The translations under genes and the position numbers were made by a program. 24,287 bases of DNA from JBFXJF01 sp050175155 (GTDB taxonomy: Bacteria > Bacillota > Bacilli > Tepidibacillales > Tepidibacillaceae), in the NCBI GenBank assembly GCA_050175155.1, contig JBFXJF010000030.1, forward strand, positions 1 through 24,287, written 5' to 3'. Under the pieces are notes generated by a model, which was not told where the DNA came from, searched no databases, and saw only the letters and a program-made list of their open reading frames with translations. Each line of letters starts with the position of its first letter. The first letter of the stretch is position 1. Below are positions 1 through 7,748 of the stretch, piece by piece.

Positions 1-365
1 GTAAATTAAAGGACAAATATTACTTGCCTTTGGACAGAGAATGCATGCATGAGTGTGTATTTTCAGGAGACTGGCAGAAGAAAAACGGAGTATCCACATT
101 GGATATTGCAAAGCGTCTCTTAGACTTTGGATATCATCCACCAACTATTTACTTCCCGTTAATCGTTTCTGAGGCAATGATGATTGAGCCTACAGAATGC
201 GAATCAAAGGAAACTATGGATGAATTTATAGCTGTAATGAGACAAATAGCAGATGAAGCAGAAAATGATCCTGAATTAGTTCATTCTGCACCACACACAA
301 CAATAGTATCAAGACTTGATGAAGCGACTGCAGCAAGAAAGCCAATTGTTCGCTACAATAAATAG
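1..365 (+). CDS. gcvPB: Glycine dehydrogenase (decarboxylating) subunit 2, 3' end only
   Basis: This is the C-terminal part of the P-protein beta chain of the glycine cleavage system, which decarboxylates glycine with PLP and passes the aminomethyl group to the H-protein lipoyl arm. The reading frame is open from base 3 with no start, so the gene begins outside the window. The residues LPLDRECMHECVFSG, then a stretch through YHPPTIYFPLIVSEAMMIEPTE, match the conserved C-terminal region of the GcvP family; the PLP lysine lies upstream and is not seen. The tail SRLDEATAARKPIVRY is also typical. The lpd start follows 7 bp after the stop, so the two are very probably co-transcribed as part of a gcv operon. 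The identification rests on remembered family motifs. Confidence 0.93.
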   Translation, partial: KLKDKYYLPLDRECMHECVFSGDWQKKNGVSTLDIAKRLLDFGYHPPTIYFPLIVSEAMMIEPTECESKETMDEFIAVMRQIADEAENDPELVHSAPHTTIVSRLDEATAARKPIVRYNK

Positions 366-372
366 GTGAATT

Positions 373-1770
373 ATGGAAAGAGATTTAGTAATAATAGGCG
401 GAGGTCCAGGCGGTTATGAAGCAGCAATAAGAGGAGCTCAGCTTGGAGCTAAGGTAACACTCATAGAAGAAGACAGAGTTGGTGGAACTTGCTTGAACAG
501 AGGATGCATACCTACTAAGGCTCTTTATAAGAATGCTGAAATAGTGAATTCCTTAAAAAACATGGATGAATTCGGTGTGCAATTAAGCGACTATAGCTTT
601 GATATGACTAAGGTACAAAAAAGAAAAAATGAAGTCGTGAATAAGCTGGTAATGGGCATAGACCAATTATTAAAAGGAAACGCAGTAGAAGTTATCAATG
701 GAAGAGCATCATTTAAAGGAAATAAAACTATTGAAGTTGTTACTGAAAATGGTGTTGAAGAAATAACTGCAGCAAACATAATAATTGCAACAGGTTCTTC
801 AACTTCATCAGTACCTGTTCCTGGGATTGATTTACCTGGAGTAGTGACAAGTGATGATATATTAGGCTTCGAACAAGTTCCTAAAACTCTGGCTATACTG
901 GGCGGAGGCGTAGTTGGAGTTGAATTCGCCGGAATTTTCGCTTCTCTTGGCAGCCAAGTAACAATTATAGAATTTCTACCTAAGATTTTGTACAGATTAG
1001 ACGATGAGCTTTCTAAAAAACTTACTGTTTACCTGAAAAAACAAGGAATTAAGGTAGTAACAGGTTCAGCATTAAAAGAAGTTCAAACTACTGATGAAGG
1101 ACTGAAAATTATTGTAGGTAATGACAAAGGAACAACAGAATTTGTTTGTGATTATTTATTATCAGCAGCAGGCAGAAAGCCTAATTTGGATGGTTTAAAT
1201 CTGGAATCAGCAGGCATTGAATATGATAGAAAAGGTATAAAAGTTGATGGAAATTACAAAACATCAGCAGAAGGTATTTATGCGGTAGGAGATGTTATAG
1301 GTGGAATTATGCTTGCACATGTAGCATCAGAAGAAGGAAAGGTATGTGTTGAAAATATTTATGGACACAACTCCAAGATAAATTACAATGCAGTGCCATC
1401 CTGTGTATTTACTTTCCCAGAAGCAGCATCAGTTGGAATGACAGAAGATGAAGCAAAAGAAAACAATGTGGAATACATTGTAGGCAAGTCAATGTTCGGA
1501 GCAAACGGCAAAGCGCTTACAATGGGTGAAGGTGAAGGATTTGTAAAGGTAATGGCTGAAAAAGAAAGCCATAAAATAATTGGAGTTCACATAATGGGAC
1601 CTCATTCAAGCGATATAATTCATGATGGCTCATTGGCTATTCAAAATGGACTCACAGTTGAACAGATAAAAGAATCCGTATTTGCACATCCCACACTATC
1701 TGAAGTATTTTATGAAGCAGTTTGCGGCTGCATAGGCGAAGCTATTCATACAATGCCTAAGAAAAAATGA
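373..1770 (+). CDS. lpdA: Dihydrolipoyl dehydrogenase (glycine cleavage L-protein)
   Basis: This FAD-dependent disulfide oxidoreductase reoxidises the dihydrolipoyl group of a carrier protein and reduces NAD+. The protein is 465 aa, normal for the family. Residues 5-14 hold the FAD-binding GGGPGG loop. C40 and C45 in GGTCLNRGC are the redox-active disulfide. A second dinucleotide-binding GGGVVGVEFAG motif lies in the middle for NAD. The second FAD motif is near YAVGDVIGG, and HPTLSE (H439, E444) is the conserved C-terminal catalytic pair. There is no N-terminal lipoyl domain. The ATG at 373 follows AGGTGA. Its position 7 bp behind gcvPB says it serves the glycine cleavage system rather than a 2-oxoacid dehydrogenase. 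A terminator follows 24 bp after the stop. Confidence 0.96.
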   Translation: MERDLVIIGGGPGGYEAAIRGAQLGAKVTLIEEDRVGGTCLNRGCIPTKALYKNAEIVNSLKNMDEFGVQLSDYSFDMTKVQKRKNEVVNKLVMGIDQLLKGNAVEVINGRASFKGNKTIEVVTENGVEEITAANIIIATGSSTSSVPVPGIDLPGVVTSDDILGFEQVPKTLAILGGGVVGVEFAGIFASLGSQVTIIEFLPKILYRLDDELSKKLTVYLKKQGIKVVTGSALKEVQTTDEGLKIIVGNDKGTTEFVCDYLLSAAGRKPNLDGLNLESAGIEYDRKGIKVDGNYKTSAEGIYAVGDVIGGIMLAHVASEEGKVCVENIYGHNSKINYNAVPSCVFTFPEAASVGMTEDEAKENNVEYIVGKSMFGANGKALTMGEGEGFVKVMAEKESHKIIGVHIMGPHSSDIIHDGSLAIQNGLTVEQIKESVFAHPTLSEVFYEAVCGCIGEAIHTMPKKK

Positions 1771-1793
1771 TAAACATAAATATTATATATGTT

Positions 1794-1819
1794 AAGCAGG
1801 TGAAAGCCTGCTTTTTTTT
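1794..1819 (+). terminator. Rho-independent terminator of the gcvPB-lpdA operon
   Basis: Arms AAGCAGG (1794-1800) and CCTGCTT (1807-1813) enclose the loop TGAAAG, and the right arm runs into an uninterrupted T tract ending at 1819. It sits directly behind lpdA and ends the glycine cleavage transcript. Confidence 0.9.
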
Positions 1820-1916
1820 GTATTTTATGCTGCAAAAGAAATTAGTTGTTATTTAATATTTAATATTTAATATTTATTTGGAAGCGTTATATATTTTCGG
1901 GTTGATTATTTATTAA

Positions 1917-1945
1917 TTGACATGAATATGTTTTTTTGATAATCT
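1917..1945 (+). promoter_or_regulatory. Probable sigma-A promoter of guaA
   Basis: A consensus -35 TTGACA (1917-1922) is followed by TAATCT at 1940-1945 (17-bp spacer) or GATAAT at 1938-1943 (15-bp spacer). A T run and three tandem 7-bp TAATATT units (1854-1874) lie upstream. Transcription would start near 1952, leaving a leader of about 35 nt before the guaA ATG with AGAGGAG at 1974-1980. That is too short for a purine riboswitch, and none is seen. Confidence 0.6.
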
Positions 1946-1987
1946 TATATAAAAAGTAAAGGTCGTCTACCTAAGAGGAGTTAAAAT

Positions 1988-3520
1988 ATGATATTAATAG
2001 TTGATTTTGGTGCACAGTACAGTCAACTCATAGCAAGAAGAGTTAGAGAAGCCAATGTGTATTGTGAAATAGTGCCATACACATATTCAATTGATAAAAT
2101 AAAGGAAAAGAACCCTGATGGAATTATTTTATCAGGAGGACCAGCAAGTGTGTATGTTGAGAATGCTCCAAGCATTTCAAAGGAAGTGTTTGATTTGGGA
2201 GTTCCTGTTCTTGGCATTTGCTATGGCGGACAATTTATAGCACAGGAATTCGGTGGAAAGGTAAATAGAGCAGATTCCAGAGAATATGGAAGGGTTAAGC
2301 TTCATATATTGTCAGATGACAAGTTGTTCAATGGAATAGCACAAGACACTTTGTGCTGGATGAGTCATACAGATTATATAGAAAGAGCACCTGAAGGCTT
2401 TGAAATTACTGCAAGCTCTGAAACATGTCCCGTATGTGCCATGAAAAATGAAGATAAGAAAATTTATGCAGTGCAGTTCCATCCTGAGGTTGAGCATACT
2501 GAAAAGGGAAGAGAAATAATCCAAAACTTTTTATTTAATGTAAGTGGAATGTCTAAGGACTGGAATATGGGAAATTTCGCAGAAGAATCCATTGCAAGTA
2601 TAAAAGCTCAGGTTGGAGATAAAAAGGCATTGTGTGCCATGTCAGGCGGTGTAGACTCATCTGTTGCAGCAGTAATGGTGCACAAAGCAATTGGTTCAAA
2701 TTTAATATGTGTATTTGTTGACCATGGTCTATTGAGAAAAGATGAAGGAGATCAGGTAGAAAAGATATTTAAAGAAAAATTCAACATGAATTTAATCAGA
2801 GTGAATGCAGGTGAAAGATTCCTGGGAAAATTAGCAGGAGTTACAGAGCCTGAACAAAAAAGAAAAATAATAGGCGAAGAATTCATCCGTGTATTTGAAG
2901 AAGAAAAACAAAAATTAAAAGAAGAATTCGGTCATATTGATTATCTTGTTCAAGGAACAATTTATCCTGACGTTATAGAAAGCGGAACAGCAACAGCATC
3001 AGTTATAAAAAGCCACCACAATGTTGGAGGACTTCCTGAGGATGTGGATTTTGAACTTTTAGAACCACTTCGTCAGTTGTTCAAGGATGAGGTGCGACAG
3101 GTCGGAAGAGAACTAGGAATACCTGAAGAAGTTGTAGAAAGACAGCCATTCCCAGGACCAGGCTTAGCAATCCGTTGTCTAGGAGAAGTAACGGAAGATA
3201 AATTAAAAATCATAAGAGAAGCTGACTTTATATTCAGAGATGAAGTTAAAAAAGCAGGTCTTCAAAACAAAATATGGCAATATTTTGCATGCCTCCCAAA
3301 CATCAGAAGTGTAGGGGTTATGGGAGACGAAAGAACATATTCACACACTGTAGCACTAAGAGCTGTTAACTCAACAGACGGCATGACTTCAGATTGGGCA
3401 AGAATACCATATGGGGTATTGGAAAAAGTAAGTAATAGAATAGTTAATGAAGTGGATAATGTAAATAGAATTGTTTACGACATTACGAGCAAGCCACCAG
3501 CTACTATTGAGTGGGAATAG
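1988..3520 (+). CDS. guaA: GMP synthase (glutamine-hydrolysing)
   Basis: It converts XMP to GMP using ATP and glutamine, the last step of guanine nucleotide synthesis in the cytoplasm. The 510-aa length is standard. Residues 1-190 are a class I glutamine amidotransferase with nucleophile C78 in GICYGG and H165/E167 in FHPEVEH. Residues 191-390 are the ATP pyrophosphatase domain with P-loop SGGVDSS (219-225). The rest is the dimerisation domain ending in KPPATIEWE. It has its own promoter and terminator. The 3' end is intact, as expected when an integrase recombines within the last codons and regenerates them. The facing integrase only 80 bp away marks this gene as the target of the element to its right. 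Confidence 0.98.
   Translation: MILIVDFGAQYSQLIARRVREANVYCEIVPYTYSIDKIKEKNPDGIILSGGPASVYVENAPSISKEVFDLGVPVLGICYGGQFIAQEFGGKVNRADSREYGRVKLHILSDDKLFNGIAQDTLCWMSHTDYIERAPEGFEITASSETCPVCAMKNEDKKIYAVQFHPEVEHTEKGREIIQNFLFNVSGMSKDWNMGNFAEESIASIKAQVGDKKALCAMSGGVDSSVAAVMVHKAIGSNLICVFVDHGLLRKDEGDQVEKIFKEKFNMNLIRVNAGERFLGKLAGVTEPEQKRKIIGEEFIRVFEEEKQKLKEEFGHIDYLVQGTIYPDVIESGTATASVIKSHHNVGGLPEDVDFELLEPLRQLFKDEVRQVGRELGIPEEVVERQPFPGPGLAIRCLGEVTEDKLKIIREADFIFRDEVKKAGLQNKIWQYFACLPNIRSVGVMGDERTYSHTVALRAVNSTDGMTSDWARIPYGVLEKVSNRIVNEVDNVNRIVYDITSKPPATIEWE
3495..3520. other. Probable left attachment site (attL) in the 3' end of guaA
   Basis: Several tyrosine-integrase elements are known to use the conserved 3' end of guaA as attB. 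Here the last codons of guaA, coding for PPATIEWE and stop, lie right beside a facing integrase gene. The exact core cannot be fixed because the partner copy (attR) was not found in the window. The bounds given are the last 26 bp of guaA and are an estimate. Confidence 0.5.
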
Positions 3521-3527
3521 AAAATAA

Positions 3528-3573
3528 AAACCTTGAAAAGCTTGCAATATTGAGCTTTTCAAGGTTTGTTTTT
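3528..3573 (+). terminator. Strong terminator behind guaA
   Basis: A perfect 15-bp stem (AAACCTTGAAAAGCT at 3528-3542, its complement at 3553-3567) has the loop TGCAATATTG and a following T-rich run to 3573. It lies between the convergent guaA and integrase genes. If the crossover is inside guaA, this hairpin is element DNA that supplies guaA with a terminator. Confidence 0.9.
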
Positions 3574-3581
3574 ATGTTCTT

Positions 3582-3598
3582 CGTACATAAAACGTACA
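3582..3598. repeat. CGTACA direct repeat next to the integrase, possible arm-type site
   Basis: CGTACA occurs at 3582-3587 and 3593-3598, 11 bp apart start to start, about one helical turn. The pair sits between the putative attL and the integrase stop, where arm-binding sites of tyrosine integrases often lie. A third CGTACA is at about 9457. Function is a guess. Confidence 0.3.
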
Positions 3599-3601
3599 CT
3601 T

Positions 3602-4702
3602 TTAAAAATTTTTATTATTTTCTATGGAATTGTTGATTGATTCTTGGTTAAGTAGTTGAAGCTTATCAGAAACTTGACTTTGTTTGTTTGGATATAAATG
3701 TGAATAAGTGTTTAATGTTGTTTCAATATTTTCATGACCAAGTCTTTCAGATATTAACAAAGGGGAAAACCCCATTTCTATTAAAAGTGATGCGTGTGAA
3801 TGTCTTAAATCATGAACTCTTATTTTTTTAACACTTGATTTTTTACATCCTCTAACCATTTCTTTATTTAAATATGTTTTGGTTATTTGAAGCAATCTTT
3901 CATTAGGCTCATATTCATATAATTTGTTTGCATATTCTTGAACCAGGTCGCATAAAAAAGTTGGTATTGTAACAACTCTTTTGCTTTTGGGTGTCTTCGG
4001 TTCAAGAATTAAATCTTCTCTATTAAGTCTAGCATAATTTTTATTTATACTCAATGTTTTATTTTCAAAATTAAAATCAGTTAGTGTTAAAGCTAATAAT
4101 TCGCCTGATCTAATGCCTGTCCAAAACAGAATTTCAAAACAAACCTTTGAAATCAATTTATCTTCAACAACAGCAATAAACTTATTAAATTCATGAACTG
4201 TCCAAAATTGCATTGAATCAGCATTCTTTTTTCCAATACTTCCGCATGTTCTTGCAGGGTTTTCAGGTAATTTATAATATTTGCATGCAAAATTAAATAT
4301 AGCTGAAAGTTGATTGTGTATTGTTTTTAAATATGTTTGGCTATAATTTTCTTCACTAGAAATCAGTTCATTTTGCCATTTTCTGACTGTTGTTGCAGTT
4401 ATAGTATTAATAGGCATGTTTTCAAAAAAAGGTAATACCCTGTAATCAATAATAAATTTTTTATTATCTAATGTTGTTGGTTTCAACCTGCTTTTGCAAT
4501 CTTCTTTATATAGCTCAACTAGGCTTCCAAAAGTCATGTCACAACTTGCATGTGCTTTGTTGAGGAATTCTCTTTCAAAAGCTTTTGCTTCTTTTTGGGT
4601 TTTAAATCCTTCTTTTTTCTTTTGTTTAGTATTACCTTGCCAATCCTTATAATTGAATTTGGCATACCACGTGCCTTTGCTTTCATTTTTATATACAGGC
4701 AT
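3602..4702 (-). CDS. int: Tyrosine recombinase/integrase of the guaA-targeting element
   Basis: It catalyses site-specific integration and, with an excisionase, excision of the element. The 366-aa protein has the three usual parts. An N-terminal arm-binding domain covers about 1-50 (start MPVYKNESKGTWYAKF). A SAM-like core-binding domain covers about 55-155. The C-terminal catalytic domain has R198 in TGIRSGELL, a basic hairpin KSKRVV near K239-K241, H297 and R300 in HDLRH, H323 in LGHENIETT and the nucleophile Y333 in TYSHL. All catalytic residues are present. The start is supported by AAGGAA about 8 nt upstream on the minus strand. It is convergent with guaA and separated by a terminator (4828-4865) from the upstream minus-strand genes, so it probably has its own promoter in 4703-4827. 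Confidence 0.95.
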   Translation of the reverse strand: MPVYKNESKGTWYAKFNYKDWQGNTKQKKKEGFKTQKEAKAFEREFLNKAHASCDMTFGSLVELYKEDCKSRLKPTTLDNKKFIIDYRVLPFFENMPINTITATTVRKWQNELISSEENYSQTYLKTIHNQLSAIFNFACKYYKLPENPARTCGSIGKKNADSMQFWTVHEFNKFIAVVEDKLISKVCFEILFWTGIRSGELLALTLTDFNFENKTLSINKNYARLNREDLILEPKTPKSKRVVTIPTFLCDLVQEYANKLYEYEPNERLLQITKTYLNKEMVRGCKKSSVKKIRVHDLRHSHASLLIEMGFSPLLISERLGHENIETTLNTYSHLYPNKQSQVSDKLQLLNQESINNSIENNKNF

Positions 4703-4827
4703 TATATCATTCCTTTCTTAATTATGGTGTAAAATGAACCTACATAGTATAAGGCTTTTTGATAATACATTTGTTAAATTATTACCATATTAATCCATTA
4801 ATCCTTTAGGTTTTAAGGTATCTACAT

Positions 4828-4865
4828 AAAACAGCTTCTTGATTGCAGTCAGGAAGCTGTTTTTA
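4828..4865 (-). terminator. Terminator between the HTH gene and the integrase, possibly bidirectional
   Basis: Arms AAAACAGCTTC (4828-4838) and GAAGCTGTTTT (4853-4863) form a perfect 11-bp stem with a 14-nt loop. T-rich sequence follows on both strands, better on the plus strand (five Ts). It is placed to stop the minus-strand transcript of the helicase-to-HTH genes before int. The remaining 4703-4960 sequence shows no gene. Confidence 0.7.
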
Positions 4866-4960
4866 TCTGTAAAAATAATTATATTAAATAGTTGATTGAT
4901 AATTGTAAGGGCTCTAATACCTCAATATTTACCAACCTTTTTATGATAGTATGGTTAGTT

Positions 4961-5158
4961 TTAAATACATATCTTTTCTTCGAAGTAACGTCTTGCTATT
5001 TTACCTGCAACAATATAATATCCTTGCTTCTTTAAGTCTTGATTCATACTTCTTATCATCCTATAAGCTGTTGTTTCTGACACTCCAAGAATAGAAGCAA
5101 CGTCAGCAGCTTTATAAAATTTTGATTCCTCTTTTGTAACTTTATTAGAACTTGACAT
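4961..5158 (-). CDS. Small HTH DNA-binding protein (excisionase/regulator type)
   Basis: This 65-aa basic protein probably binds DNA through a winged or MerR-like helix-turn-helix. The core is FYKAADVASILGVSETTAYRMIRSMN (about 14-39), followed by KKQGYYIVAGKIARRYFEEK, the pattern of small element-borne HTH proteins. It could act as a recombination directionality factor for the integrase, or as a regulator of the minus-strand cluster. An AGGAGG ribosome binding site sits 8 nt before the ATG. It is the last gene before the terminator preceding int, which favours a role in excision. I cannot separate excisionase from repressor by sequence alone. Confidence 0.75.
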   Translation of the reverse strand: MSSSNKVTKEESKFYKAADVASILGVSETTAYRMIRSMNQDLKKQGYYIVAGKIARRYFEEKICI

Positions 5159-5223
5159 AGTTATTTCCTCCTAAAATTATTAAATGAAATTTGACATACT
5201 TAAAGAGCATGTCCATTATTGCT

Positions 5224-5403
5224 CTACAATGCTTGTTTACTTATCCAGTCTTTAAAATCTGACTCAGAAATCCTCAATAATTTTCCAACCTTAAAAGAAG
5301 GGAATCCTTCAATATTAAAGAGTTCATATGCTTTATTTCTGCCAATTTTCAGTATTTGTGACACATCTTCTACTGTCAATATGTTTGTATTATTAGCTTC
5401 CAT
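5224..5403 (-). CDS. Excisionase-family HTH protein (59 aa)
   Basis: The frame from ATG at 5403-5401 to a TAG at 5226-5224 gives 59 aa. It carries the excisionase/HTH_17 pattern LTVEDVSQILKIGRNKAY at about 9-26, then FPSFKVGKLLRISESDFKDWI, which forms the wing. Such proteins bend DNA at att sites and push tyrosine integrases towards excision, or act as small regulators. AGGAGG lies 9 nt upstream of the start. It shares the IGRNKAY core with the protein at 9975-10163, so the element carries at least two related copies. It sits 65 bp upstream of the other small HTH gene and 69 bp downstream of the hybrid-binding protein gene, all on the minus strand. Confidence 0.85.
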   Translation of the reverse strand: MEANNTNILTVEDVSQILKIGRNKAYELFNIEGFPSFKVGKLLRISESDFKDWISKQAL

Positions 5404-5472
5404 TTTTATTACCTCCTGATATATGCTTATTTATATAATATGTAAATATAAAAACGTATCCTTCCATTTATT

Positions 5473-5775
5473 TTAAGAATATAAAAAACTATATGCTTCT
5501 TCCTCTGAGTAAAATTTTCTGAAAACTGGATTATGGTATCCAATAACCTGTTTCATGCAATCTTCATAAGACTTATACACGCCAGGCTTATGACCTTTTC
5601 TAACTACATAGTAACTTCTTACTTGACGCATGTACGCTATTGCATCAATTTTTGAGTCAAATGACTCGAATTCTGCCCCAGTATAACCAATAACCTGTTT
5701 CTTGCACTCTTCCCAAGAGTAATAAATTCCTGGTATTCTTCCAACTCGTACCCCATAAAACTTGAGCTTTTTCAT
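5473..5775 (-). CDS. Tandem RNase H1 N-terminal-type (RNA/DNA hybrid-binding) protein without nuclease domain
   Basis: The 100-aa protein consists almost entirely of two copies of the small domain found at the N-terminus of eukaryotic-type RNase H1 and in caulimovirus protein VI. Copy 1 is about residues 5-50 (YGVRVGRIPGIYYSWEECKK, then VIGYTGAEFESF). Copy 2 is about 53-99 (YVVRKGHKPGVYKSYEDCMK, then VIGYHNPVFRKF). In RNase H1 this module binds RNA/DNA hybrids or dsRNA. No catalytic RNase H residues follow. The ATG overlaps the helicase stop as ATGA, so the two are translationally coupled. I infer that it supplies hybrid or structured nucleic acid recognition to the helicase. The domain call is from motif memory and is fairly firm; the role is inference. 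Confidence 0.8.
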   Translation of the reverse strand: MKKLKFYGVRVGRIPGIYYSWEECKKQVIGYTGAEFESFDSKIDAIAYMRQVRSYYVVRKGHKPGVYKSYEDCMKQVIGYHNPVFRKFYSEEEAYSFLYS

Positions 5776-7622
5776 TTCAAATCCTCCAAATCTATCTTCC
5801 TTTTAATTGTCCATACACCATTCGCTGATTCTATAGTGTAAGGTAAATTATTTGTTATTAACCTTTCTGCCACAATATCTATACTATATACTCTGTCATT
5901 ACGGTCTTTGTCCTGACCCTTTTCATTTTTTCGTTTACCATATGCTTTAATGCATTTGTCTGTAAAATCATATTTAAATTTCTCCTGTTCATTTTCGCCT
6001 ATAGGCTTGTCAACAAACTGTTCTAAGAAATTTACAAAGTCATTTAGGTTGTCTTCTGACTGCTTATTATCTATATAATTTTTTTTATCAAAAGTCCCTT
6101 CTAGTCCGAGCCATGAAAGCTGCTCCTTAATAAATGCATCATCATCACCATTTTTAATTTTATTTTTTATTTCTTCTAGGCGACTTTTATCATTCTGTAA
6201 TTTACTAATGGCTATAGGATTCCACTCAATTTTGCTTCTATTTTTAAAATAGTATAGCTTGCATATTTTTTCATAACCGTCAGGATTATCAGTGAGGTAG
6301 TCCCTTTTAAAAATTAAATCTCTTTTATCAGAAAGGTCATATGCGTCAAGCTTATCTTGAATACTGTTAATAAAGTTTGAAATTCGATTTTCTGTTAAAT
6401 TTTGTATGTAAAGATACACTTCCTCTTTATCACTTGACCTTCTTTTTCTACCTAGCGTTTGAATAAGAACCGTTTCATCGATTGTCATTATTACAATATG
6501 CTTTAGCTTTGAATCTTTAATATTAGCGCCATTATCTAAAACTGTCGTTGTTACAAGTACTTTTGTACTAAATTTCTCATTATTAATTATTTCTTCAAAT
6601 GTGTCATTGTTTGTGCCAGTAGCCTTTTTAGAAGAAGAGTCTATAAAAACAGCAACTTTATCTCCTAATTTTTCAGTTATTTCTCTTCCTTCAGCCTTGC
6701 TTCTAACATATATTATCCATTTGAAATCAGTTTTGTCCTCTAAGATTTTTTCAATAATTTGCTCAATCGATCGAAAATATCTAGTTTTTACAAATGAATA
6801 ATCTCTCTTGAAGTCGTAACACTTTATTGTATTAGGACTTGACCATGATAACAAAGGATTAGATATTCTTATTGTACGTTCTAATACTGTCATTATGCGT
6901 TCAACTTCAATAATCCAAGGAGCTACTTCATTAGGAGTACTTGTCATATATAGTCTTATGCTGTTATGATAGTATTTTCTTAGTTCTTTAAGTGAAATGT
7001 AGCTATGGCTAGTCATGCCACTGTCATTACAATATTGATGGCACTCGTCAAATACACATATATCAAAATCTCGATCTAATATTTTACCGTTATGCATGTC
7101 CAGTATCCGAGAATTTTTCAAATCATATATTATTCTCTGGTATGTTTTGATGGTTACACAGCCAAATACCTCTCTTTCGTCTAACTCACGTGTGGTATAA
7201 TCTGAAGGGAAAGAAATGCCTTGCTTTTGGGCTATATCTTTTTTTACTTGTCTAGCTAAAGCGATCCTATTTAGAAAAATAATTATTTTTAAGCCCTTCT
7301 CAATTGCATATTTCAATAGATATTCAGAAACGAAAAAATTCTTGCCCATACCTGTTTGAGCACTTATCATGTAGGCGGAGCCACGAGTCCATGTAAGGTA
7401 GTCTTCTCCAATTCCATCAGATACATTTATTTTGGGAAGCTTTACAAGCTTTATCCTCTCATCATCCCTCCAATCATATTTTGATTTTGTAAATCCTGTT
7501 TCAACTGGTACTGGTTGTTTCTTAATCCTCATAATGCTTTGAATTTCATAATTTTCCTCATAGTAGGAGCGATAATAGCTGTAAGCATTGTAAAGTGGAT
7601 CATCTTTTTCAATAATATTCAT
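5772..7622 (-). CDS. SF2 helicase of the element (DECH box)
   Basis: This 616-aa protein is a superfamily 2 ATP-dependent helicase or translocase. Motif I is SAQTGMGKNFF (about 87-97), where the residue after the Walker lysine K94 is Asn instead of Thr/Ser. Motif II is DECH (192-195), motif III TSTP (227-230), motif V TTTVLDNGAN (358-367) and motif VI QTLGRKRR (388-395). The first about 80 and the last about 200 residues match nothing I recognise; the tail is rich in Lys, Glu and Asn. There are no restriction, Cas3 HD or primase motifs. AGGAG precedes the ATG on the minus strand. It heads the minus-strand cluster and is coupled to the hybrid-binding protein, and a divergent orphan gene starts 126 bp away. 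A role in replication or R-loop unwinding of the element is inferred; a defence role is not excluded. Confidence 0.88.
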   Translation of the reverse strand: MNIIEKDDPLYNAYSYYRSYYEENYEIQSIMRIKKQPVPVETGFTKSKYDWRDDERIKLVKLPKINVSDGIGEDYLTWTRGSAYMISAQTGMGKNFFVSEYLLKYAIEKGLKIIIFLNRIALARQVKKDIAQKQGISFPSDYTTRELDEREVFGCVTIKTYQRIIYDLKNSRILDMHNGKILDRDFDICVFDECHQYCNDSGMTSHSYISLKELRKYYHNSIRLYMTSTPNEVAPWIIEVERIMTVLERTIRISNPLLSWSSPNTIKCYDFKRDYSFVKTRYFRSIEQIIEKILEDKTDFKWIIYVRSKAEGREITEKLGDKVAVFIDSSSKKATGTNNDTFEEIINNEKFSTKVLVTTTVLDNGANIKDSKLKHIVIMTIDETVLIQTLGRKRRSSDKEEVYLYIQNLTENRISNFINSIQDKLDAYDLSDKRDLIFKRDYLTDNPDGYEKICKLYYFKNRSKIEWNPIAISKLQNDKSRLEEIKNKIKNGDDDAFIKEQLSWLGLEGTFDKKNYIDNKQSEDNLNDFVNFLEQFVDKPIGENEQEKFKYDFTDKCIKAYGKRKNEKGQDKDRNDRVYSIDIVAERLITNNLPYTIESANGVWTIKRKIDLEDLK

Positions 7623-7650
7623 TAATTTTTTCTCCTTTCATTTTGCTTTG

Positions 7651-7659
7651 TGTTATAAT
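7651..7659 (+). promoter_or_regulatory. Extended -10 promoter element in the helicase/orphan divergent gap
   Basis: TGTTATAAT (7651-7659) is an extended -10 of the TGnTATAAT kind pointing to the 494-aa gene; no good -35 is seen. The leader would be about 80 nt. The 126-bp gap also has to hold the promoter of the minus-strand helicase cluster, which I could not place, and long A/T tracts. Confidence 0.45.
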
Positions 7660-7748
7660 GTAATATACAGTTTTCTAATTTTTTTTAAAATCACTTTCCT
7701 TAAACAAAAATTTTATTTTGTTTTAAAAAAGTACAGGAGAAATTTATT

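Noticed and set aside
591..779. Minus-strand open frame inside lpdA
   Set aside because: It lies fully within a clear dihydrolipoyl dehydrogenase gene, has low-complexity composition and no ribosome binding site.
1854..1874. Three tandem TAATATT units before guaA as a regulatory repeat
   Set aside because: Short AT-only repeats are common in such genomes. At most they act as an upstream promoter element.
1946..1987. Purine riboswitch before guaA
   Set aside because: The leader after the promoter is only about 35 nt and holds no stem-loop set of a purine aptamer.
5219..5419. Plus-strand open frame over the 59-aa excisionase-like gene
   Set aside because: The minus strand carries AGGAGG, an ATG and a recognisable HTH pattern. 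The plus-strand frame has none of these.
5772..7622. Helicase as a restriction or Cas3 component
   Set aside because: No methylase, specificity subunit, nuclease domain, HD motif or cas gene is adjacent. The coupled neighbour is a hybrid-binding protein.
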